Origin: Chloroflexota bacterium
Lineage (GTDB): Bacteria; Chloroflexota; Dormibacteria; CF-121
Assembly (NCBI GenBank): GCA_005880605.1
Contig: VBIS01000120.1
Location: 1-9,449, forward strand
Reading direction: 5' to 3'
DNA length: 9,449 bases
Every line of letters starts with the position of its first letter. The stretch's first letter is position 1. This document shows, piece by piece, positions 5,946 through 9,449 of this stretch. Made by a program: the position numbers and the translations under genes. The notes below the pieces were generated by a model. That model was not told where the DNA came from and searched no databases. It saw nothing but the letters and a program-made list of their open reading frames with translations.

Positions 5946-5972
5946 AAGATAGCTCTGAGGCTATCTTTTTTT
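5946..5972 (+). terminator. Intrinsic terminator (attenuator) in the infC leader
   Basis: AAGATAGC (5946-5953) pairs perfectly with GCTATCTT (5960-5967) around a six-base TCTGAG loop, and the 3' arm runs into seven T (5966-5972). This is a textbook rho-independent terminator on the + strand. It lies downstream of the infC promoter and about 8 bases before the infC SD, so it would attenuate the operon instead of ending thrS alone. In Bacillus the infC operon is attenuated by an L20-responsive leader terminator; here rplT (L20) is the third gene of the operon. Confidence 0.85.
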
Positions 5973-5994
5973 ATGTTCGAAGGAGGCTTGATCC

Positions 5995-6597
5995 ACGGCA
6001 TTTAGGGAACTTCGCATCAACGACCAGATCCGCGCCGCTGAAGTCCGCGTCATCGACGATCGCAACGAGCAGTTGGGTGTCCTGCCCATCGACCGCGCCA
6101 AAGCCTTGGCGGTGGAACGGGAGATGGACCTGGTGGAAGTTGCGCCCCAGGCGCAGCCACCAGTGGCTCGGATCATGGACTACGGCAAATTCAAATTCGA
6201 AAGCATCAAAAAAGAGAAAGATGGACGCCGCAAGCACAACGTCATCAAGGTCAAAGAAATGAAACTCCGTCCCAAGATCGGCGAGCATGACTTCCAGACG
6301 AAGTTCCATGCCGTCAAGTCGTTCCTCGAAGAGGGCGACAAGGTCAAGCTGACGATCATGTTCCGCGGCCGCGAGATGGTGCATCAGGACATCGGCAAGC
6401 GGCTGCTGGAGCGGATGGCGCTGGAACTAAAGACCATCAGCACGGTGGAGCGCATGCCGCTGCTCGAGGGCCGGAACATGATCATGATCCTGGCCCCTGC
6501 CGGCGCGGCGGCTCCGGCGGCCCCGCCGGCCCCGCCCACACCATCCGCACCGGCGCCGGCTGAACCTCCCGTGCGGGCCCAGGCGCCCAAGAGTTAA
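5995..6597 (+). CDS. infC: Translation initiation factor IF-3, apparent ACG start
   Basis: IF3 binds the 30S subunit, checks start codons and blocks subunit joining. The N-domain begins RELRINDQIRAAEVRVIDD and EQLGVLPI, followed by the linker signature VARIMDYGKFKFE (about residues 57-69) and the C-domain (KLRPKIGEHDF ... VKLTIMFRGRE ... MIMILAP), so it is full length. Residues 167-200 are an added Ala/Pro-rich tail. The reading frame is open only from 5992, after TGA 5989-5991. No ATG, GTG, TTG, CTG or ATT is in frame before TTG 6073, which lies inside the conserved N-domain. ACG 5995 sits 8 bases after a perfect SD (AAGGAGG, 5980-5986) and is the best start, giving 200 residues. The gene identity is certain; the start codon is inferred. 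Confidence 0.93.
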   Translation, partial: TAFRELRINDQIRAAEVRVIDDRNEQLGVLPIDRAKALAVEREMDLVEVAPQAQPPVARIMDYGKFKFESIKKEKDGRRKHNVIKVKEMKLRPKIGEHDFQTKFHAVKSFLEEGDKVKLTIMFRGREMVHQDIGKRLLERMALELKTISTVERMPLLEGRNMIMILAPAGAAAPAAPPAPPTPSAPAPAEPPVRAQAPKS

Positions 6598-6608
6598 AGG
6601 AGCGATCG

Positions 6609-6818
6609 ATGCCCAAATTGCGTACACATCGCGCGTCGGCCAAGCGGTTCCGGGTGACCAAGACCGGAAAGATCGTGCGCCCGCACGCGCAAAAGAGTCA
6701 CCTGCTGGGGCACAAGAGCCCTCGGCGCAAGCGTCAGTACAGCAAGCTGCTGGTGCTGACGGGGAAGGACGCTCGGCGGTTGCGCCGGGCAGCGCCCTAC
6801 CTGAAGGACAAGGACTGA
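6609..6818 (+). CDS. rpmI: 50S ribosomal protein L35
   Basis: 69 residues, the normal L35 length being about 65. It begins MPKLRTHRASAKRFRVTKTGKI and has the conserved basic centre around KSHLLGHKSPRRKRQ (29-43), which packs against 23S rRNA. The ATG is 11 bases after the infC stop, and the SD (AAAGGAG, 6596-6602) overlaps the infC TAA, so translation of the two genes is probably linked. The next gene, rplT, starts one base after its stop. Confidence 0.97.
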   Translation: MPKLRTHRASAKRFRVTKTGKIVRPHAQKSHLLGHKSPRRKRQYSKLLVLTGKDARRLRRAAPYLKDKD

Positions 6819-6819
6819 G

Positions 6820-7179
6820 ATGCCACGCGTAAAGCGAAGCGTCCCGGCTCGGAAGCGCCACAAGAAGATCCTCAACCTGGCCAAAGGCTTCCGGATGACG
6901 CATCGGACCCTGTTCCGGCCAGCAAACGAGGCCGTGCTCCACGCGCTCGAGTACGCCTATCGCGACCGTCGGGCGCGCAAGCGTGACATGCGCCGGCTCT
7001 GGATCGCCCGGATCAACGCTGCCTCGCGAAGCCAGGGCATGCCTTACAACCAGTTCATGCACGGGCTCAAGGTGGCAGGCGTCAACATCAATCGCAAGAT
7101 GCTGGCCGACCTGGCGGTGCGTGACGCGCAGTCCTTTAGCGAGCTGGTCGCGGTCGCCAAGGGCGGCCCCAAGTCGTAA
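6820..7179 (+). CDS. rplT: 50S ribosomal protein L20
   Basis: 119 residues, the standard L20 length. It begins MPRVKRSVPARKRHKKILNLAKGF, the basic extension that threads into 23S rRNA and is needed for early 50S assembly. The globular domain has RRLWIARINAASR (58-70) and GVNINRKMLADLAV (87-100). The ATG lies one base after the rpmI TGA (TGAGATG); the purine-rich end of rpmI (AAGGACAAGGAC) can serve as SD. In E. coli and Bacillus, L20 represses its own operon by binding leader or inter-gene RNA, so the infC leader terminator here is a natural candidate target. Confidence 0.98.
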   Translation: MPRVKRSVPARKRHKKILNLAKGFRMTHRTLFRPANEAVLHALEYAYRDRRARKRDMRRLWIARINAASRSQGMPYNQFMHGLKVAGVNINRKMLADLAVRDAQSFSELVAVAKGGPKS

Positions 7180-7180
7180 C

Positions 7181-7255
7181 ATGGCGAACACCATGCGACG
7201 CAGCGACCGCTTCATCTTTAGTCGGCCGGCCCGGGGCCGGCACGAGCTGAGCTAG
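7181..7255 (+). CDS. 24-codon ORF before pheS, possible pheM-like leader peptide
   Basis: The ATG is one base after the rplT stop (TAAcATG), suggesting translation coupled to rplT; there is no SD. The peptide begins MANTMRRSDRFIFSRPARG, with Phe codons at 7211-7213 (TTC) and 7217-7219 (TTT). The last ten codons run through the GC-rich hairpin at 7225-7241 and into the next one. E. coli has the Phe-rich 14-residue attenuator peptide PheM at exactly this place, between rplT and pheS. Two Phe codons are fewer than the five of E. coli pheM and no T run follows, so any control would have to act otherwise, for example on pheS translation. Chance origin is possible. Confidence 0.35.
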   Translation: MANTMRRSDRFIFSRPARGRHELS

Positions 7256-7268
7256 CGCCACTCAGCTC
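7225..7268 (+). promoter_or_regulatory. Tandem hairpins in the rplT-pheS gap with an alternative pairing
   Basis: Hairpin 1 is GCCGGCC/GGCCGGC (7225-7231 with 7235-7241, 3-base loop). Hairpin 2 is GAGCTGAG/CTCAGCTC (7244-7251 with 7261-7268, 9-base loop), both perfect. The 3' arm of hairpin 1, extended by one base (7235-7242), can instead pair over 8 bases with TGCCGGCC at 7281-7288, enclosing hairpin 2. No T tract follows, so neither is a classical terminator. Confidence 0.5.
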
Positions 7269-7289
7269 TCGCCTCCCGATTGCCGGCCG

Positions 7290-7322
7290 CCTCCACGCTG
7301 ATGAATCAGGCGCGCCTGGAGG
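7290..7322 (+). promoter_or_regulatory. Stem that sequesters the pheS ribosome-binding site
   Basis: CCTCCA (7290-7295) is complementary to TGGAGG (7317-7322), which contains the pheS SD GGAGG (7318-7322, 9 bases before the ATG). Inside it, CTGA/TCAG (7298-7301 with 7306-7309) closes a TGAA tetraloop. If folded, pheS initiation would be low until the stem opens. Confidence 0.5.
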
Positions 7323-7331
7323 TGTAATCGG

Positions 7332-8363
7332 ATGAAGCAAAACGTCGTCGGGGAACTCGAGCAGCTTCGCGCGAGCGCGCGTGAACGCGTCGACGCGGCG
7401 GGTGACCAGAGGGCCCTCGAAGACCTGCGGGTCGGCCTGCTGGGGAAGAAGGGCGAGCTCACCGGAGTCTTGAGGCAGCTCGGAAGCCTGCCCGCTGCAG
7501 AGCGCGCCGCCGCCGGAGCTGCGGCGAATCAGCTCAAGGACGAGATTTTCGGCTGGATCGCGGAGCGCCAGGCAGCGCTCGAAGCGAAACGCCACACCGC
7601 GCTCGGCGATACCGAGTGGGTGGACATGACGTTCGTCCCCAACCCGGTCCGTCGCGGCCACCTGCATCCGCTGACGCTGATCCTTCGGGAGGTCAAGGCG
7701 ATTTTCTCGCGGCTCGGCTATGAGGTGGCGCTGGGCCCGGAGGTGGAGGACGAGGTCCACAACTTCGAGGCGCTCAACATCCCCGCCGAGCATCCGGCGC
7801 GCGACACCATGGACAGCTTCTACGTCGATGCGGACCAGCTGCTGCTCCGCACCCACACCTCGCCGGTGCAGATCCGCTACATGCAGAGCCACAAGCCGCC
7901 GATCCGGATCATCGCCCCCGGCGCCGTCTACCGGCGCGATGCGACGGACCCATCGCACGGGTCGCAGTTCTACCAATTCGAGGGCCTCGTGGTCGACCAC
8001 GATATCCGCCTCTCGGACTTGAAGGGGACGATCGAGTATTTCGCGCGCTCGCTGTTCGGTCCCGACCGGCGCATTCGGATCGTCGGCGACCATTTTCCCT
8101 TCACCGAACCAAGCATTGGCGCCGCGGTCTCCTGCGGCCTCTGCGGCGGCGCGGGATGCCGAAGCTGCAAGGCTGGCTGGCTCGAGATCCTGGGTGCCGG
8201 CATGGTCCATCCACAGGTGCTCCGCAACGGCGGCATCGACCCCGACCACTATGCCGGTTTCGCCTTCGGCGCCGGGCTGGACCGGCTGGCAATGCTGAAG
8301 TACAACGTCAGCGATATCCGGCTGTTTCTCGAGCCCGACGTGCGCTTTCTGAGGCAGTTCTAG
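7332..8363 (+). CDS. pheS: Phenylalanine--tRNA ligase alpha subunit
   Basis: Catalytic subunit of the (alpha-beta)2 class II enzyme that charges tRNA-Phe. Residues 1 to about 90 are the helical N-terminal arm that binds the tRNA elbow (coiled-coil character, rich in Glu, Arg and Ala). The class II core follows: VPNPVRRGHLHPL (102-114), RTHTSPVQIR (173-182), QFYQFEGLVVD (212-222), FPFTEPS (255-261), and motif 3 FAFGAGLDRLAML (310-322). Four cysteines (268, 271, 276, 279; CGLCGGAGCRSC) make a C-x2-C-x4-C-x2-C knuckle that probably binds zinc, as in many PheS lineages. The 343 residues are normal length. The ATG is supported by the SD GGAGG at 7318-7322. pheT follows after six bases. Confidence 0.98.
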   Translation: MKQNVVGELEQLRASARERVDAAGDQRALEDLRVGLLGKKGELTGVLRQLGSLPAAERAAAGAAANQLKDEIFGWIAERQAALEAKRHTALGDTEWVDMTFVPNPVRRGHLHPLTLILREVKAIFSRLGYEVALGPEVEDEVHNFEALNIPAEHPARDTMDSFYVDADQLLLRTHTSPVQIRYMQSHKPPIRIIAPGAVYRRDATDPSHGSQFYQFEGLVVDHDIRLSDLKGTIEYFARSLFGPDRRIRIVGDHFPFTEPSIGAAVSCGLCGGAGCRSCKAGWLEILGAGMVHPQVLRNGGIDPDHYAGFAFGAGLDRLAMLKYNVSDIRLFLEPDVRFLRQF

Positions 8364-8369
8364 GGCATC

Positions 8370-9449
8370 ATGCTGATTTCGCTCAATTGGCTCAGGGAGT
8401 ACGTCGATGTCCCGGCCGATGTAAACACATTGGCCAACCGGCTGACGCTGGCGGGCAATGAGGTCGAGCGCATCGTGGAACAGGACGTCGACTTCGAGAA
8501 CGTGGTCGTCGCCGAGGTCCAGGCCCTGCGGCCGCTGCCGGGATCGACGAAGAACCAGCTCGCCACGGTTACCACGGGGCCAGCCGTCACCGAGGTAGTG
8601 ACCGGCGCCTGGAATCTCAAAGTCGGCGACCGGGTCCCGTACGCCCTCCCCGGCTCGAGATTGAAGGACCGGCGGATCGACACCAAGACCTTCCTCGGCG
8701 TCCAATCCGCTGGCATGCTGTGCTCCGCCATCGAGCTCGGCCTCGGGGAAGATGCGGCGGGCATCATGGTCCTCGACCCCTCCGCGCCTCTGGGTATGGA
8801 TCTTCGAACGCTGTATCCGCGCGACACCATCCTCGAACTCGAGATCAAGTCGAACCGCCCCGATCTCCTGTGTCACCTGGGCATCGCCCGGGAGGTCGGT
8901 GCGATTTTCAGCTTGCCTCTGCGCGCGCCCGGCCTCCCGAAAGTCCGAACGTCGGATGCACCTGAACTGGTTCGGATTGACGCCCCCGACGGTTGCCGAC
9001 GATTTAACGGGCGGTTGATGACCGGGGTCACCGTCGCCGCGTCGCCAGCCTGGATGCAGGCGCGGCTACGAGCCGCGGGCGTCCGACCGATCAGCAACAT
9101 CGTGGACATCACCAACTACGTGATGCTCGAAAGCGGGCAACCGATGCACGCCTTCGACTACCAGCGCCTCAAGGATGGGCGGATCGTGGTCCGCCGTGCC
9201 CGTGACGCTGAGGAGATCGCATGCCTCGATGGCAAGACCCGGCGCCTGACCTCGAGCGATATGGTCGTGGCCGACGCCGAGCGGGCCCAGGGGATCGCTG
9301 GCATCATCGGTGGCGCCGACAGCGCCGTCCAGTTCGGGACCACAGATATTTTCCTGGAGGCGGCGACCTGGGAGCCGCGCTCGATCCGCCGGACGGCGCG
9401 TCTGCTCGGCTTGCGGACCGAGGCCTCATCGCGATTCGAAAAGGGATTG
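8370..9449 (+). CDS. pheT: Phenylalanine--tRNA ligase beta subunit, 3' end cut by window edge
   Basis: The frame is open from ATG 8370 for 360 codons to the window end; intact proteins have about 800. It begins MLISLNWLREYVDV, typical of PheT. A tRNA-binding OB-fold follows at about 40-150 (FENVVVAEV, VGDRVPYALPG, then the region containing SAGMLCSAIELGLGED), then SNRPDLLCHLGIAREV. The B3/B4 domain, which carries the editing site against mis-charged tyrosine, contains ISNIVDITNYVMLESGQPMHAFD (about 241-263). The sequence stops before the B5, catalytic-like and anticodon-binding domains. The start is six bases after the pheS stop with only a weak SD, so translation is probably coupled. The OB-fold lacks the usual HPNADKL motif and reads LPGSTKNQL there. 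Confidence 0.97.
   Translation, partial: MLISLNWLREYVDVPADVNTLANRLTLAGNEVERIVEQDVDFENVVVAEVQALRPLPGSTKNQLATVTTGPAVTEVVTGAWNLKVGDRVPYALPGSRLKDRRIDTKTFLGVQSAGMLCSAIELGLGEDAAGIMVLDPSAPLGMDLRTLYPRDTILELEIKSNRPDLLCHLGIAREVGAIFSLPLRAPGLPKVRTSDAPELVRIDAPDGCRRFNGRLMTGVTVAASPAWMQARLRAAGVRPISNIVDITNYVMLESGQPMHAFDYQRLKDGRIVVRRARDAEEIACLDGKTRRLTSSDMVVADAERAQGIAGIIGGADSAVQFGTTDIFLEAATWEPRSIRRTARLLGLRTEASSRFEKGL

Larger units (their letters stand above)
5886..6005 (+). other. Open leader frame of 39 codons running through the attenuator into infC
   Basis: A GTG lies at 5886, at the predicted transcription start, and opens a frame that passes through the terminator and the infC SD and ends at TAG 6003-6005, eleven bases inside the proposed infC coding region. 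An internal ATG at 5973 would give a 10-residue version (MFEGGLIHGI). Neither has an SD; the GTG could be used only leaderlessly. A 39-codon open stretch can arise by chance, so this is recorded as a candidate, not a called gene. Confidence 0.22.

Noticed and set aside
6073..6597. infC starting at TTG 6073
   Set aside because: This would remove the conserved RINDQIR N-terminal segment of IF3 and has no SD; homology requires an upstream start.
7218..7331. T-box riboswitch upstream of pheS
   Set aside because: The conserved T-box sequence and a terminator T run are missing; the gap fits hairpins and a leader ORF better.
7218..8876. Long (552-codon) minus-strand ORF over pheS and the start of pheT
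   Set aside because: It lies opposite pheS and pheT, whose products are unmistakable; long antisense frames are expected in GC-rich genes.

Overview
This GC-rich bacterial window is built around a translation locus in the order thrS, infC, rpmI, rplT, (short leader ORF), pheS, pheT, all on the + strand. That is the same order as in E. coli. The threonyl-tRNA synthetase has no TGS domain, several genes appear to be leaderless or to use GTG/TTG starts, and the codon usage is GC-rich. Together these suggest a soil-type Chloroflexota or candidate-phylum (Dormibacterota-like) genome. The lineage is inferred, because no 16S or other decisive marker is present.

Positions 1-1811 hold an accessory set. 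It contains a minus-strand dihydrofolate-reductase-family (RibD C-terminal-like) protein cut by the left edge, a complete tRNA-Val(GAC) with encoded CCA, and a stand-alone AraC-type HTH regulator that starts 12 bases after the tRNA. A VOC/glyoxalase-fold protein with its own strong Shine-Dalgarno (SD) sequence follows. The AraC and VOC genes look like a regulator-enzyme pair. Positions 1984-3483 hold a PLP-dependent threonine/serine dehydratase without a regulatory domain and a stand-alone CheY-like receiver-fold protein. From 3616 a near-consensus promoter with a palindrome over its -10 and start site drives a small four-cysteine zinc-finger protein, and thrS follows from its own TATAAT promoter.

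The most interesting parts are the two non-coding control regions of the translation operon. The leader between thrS and infC (about 5854-5994) has a promoter, a textbook intrinsic terminator and an upstream segment able to pair with the terminator's 5' arm. After it, infC has no ATG, GTG, TTG, CTG or ATT start at its SD; the codon at the right distance is ACG. The 152-base gap between rplT and pheS holds a 24-codon ORF with a Phe-Ile-Phe run, at the place where E. coli has the pheM attenuator peptide. It is followed by hairpins with alternative pairings and a stem that buries the pheS SD.

Functionally, the right two thirds make two aminoacyl-tRNA synthetases, initiation factor 3 and ribosomal proteins L35 and L20. 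The largest gaps between genes are about 150-220 bases (597-784, 1812-1983, 3484-3708, 5789-5994, 7180-7331). In 3484-3615 I see nothing that I can name. No mobile element, CRISPR array or rRNA is visible.
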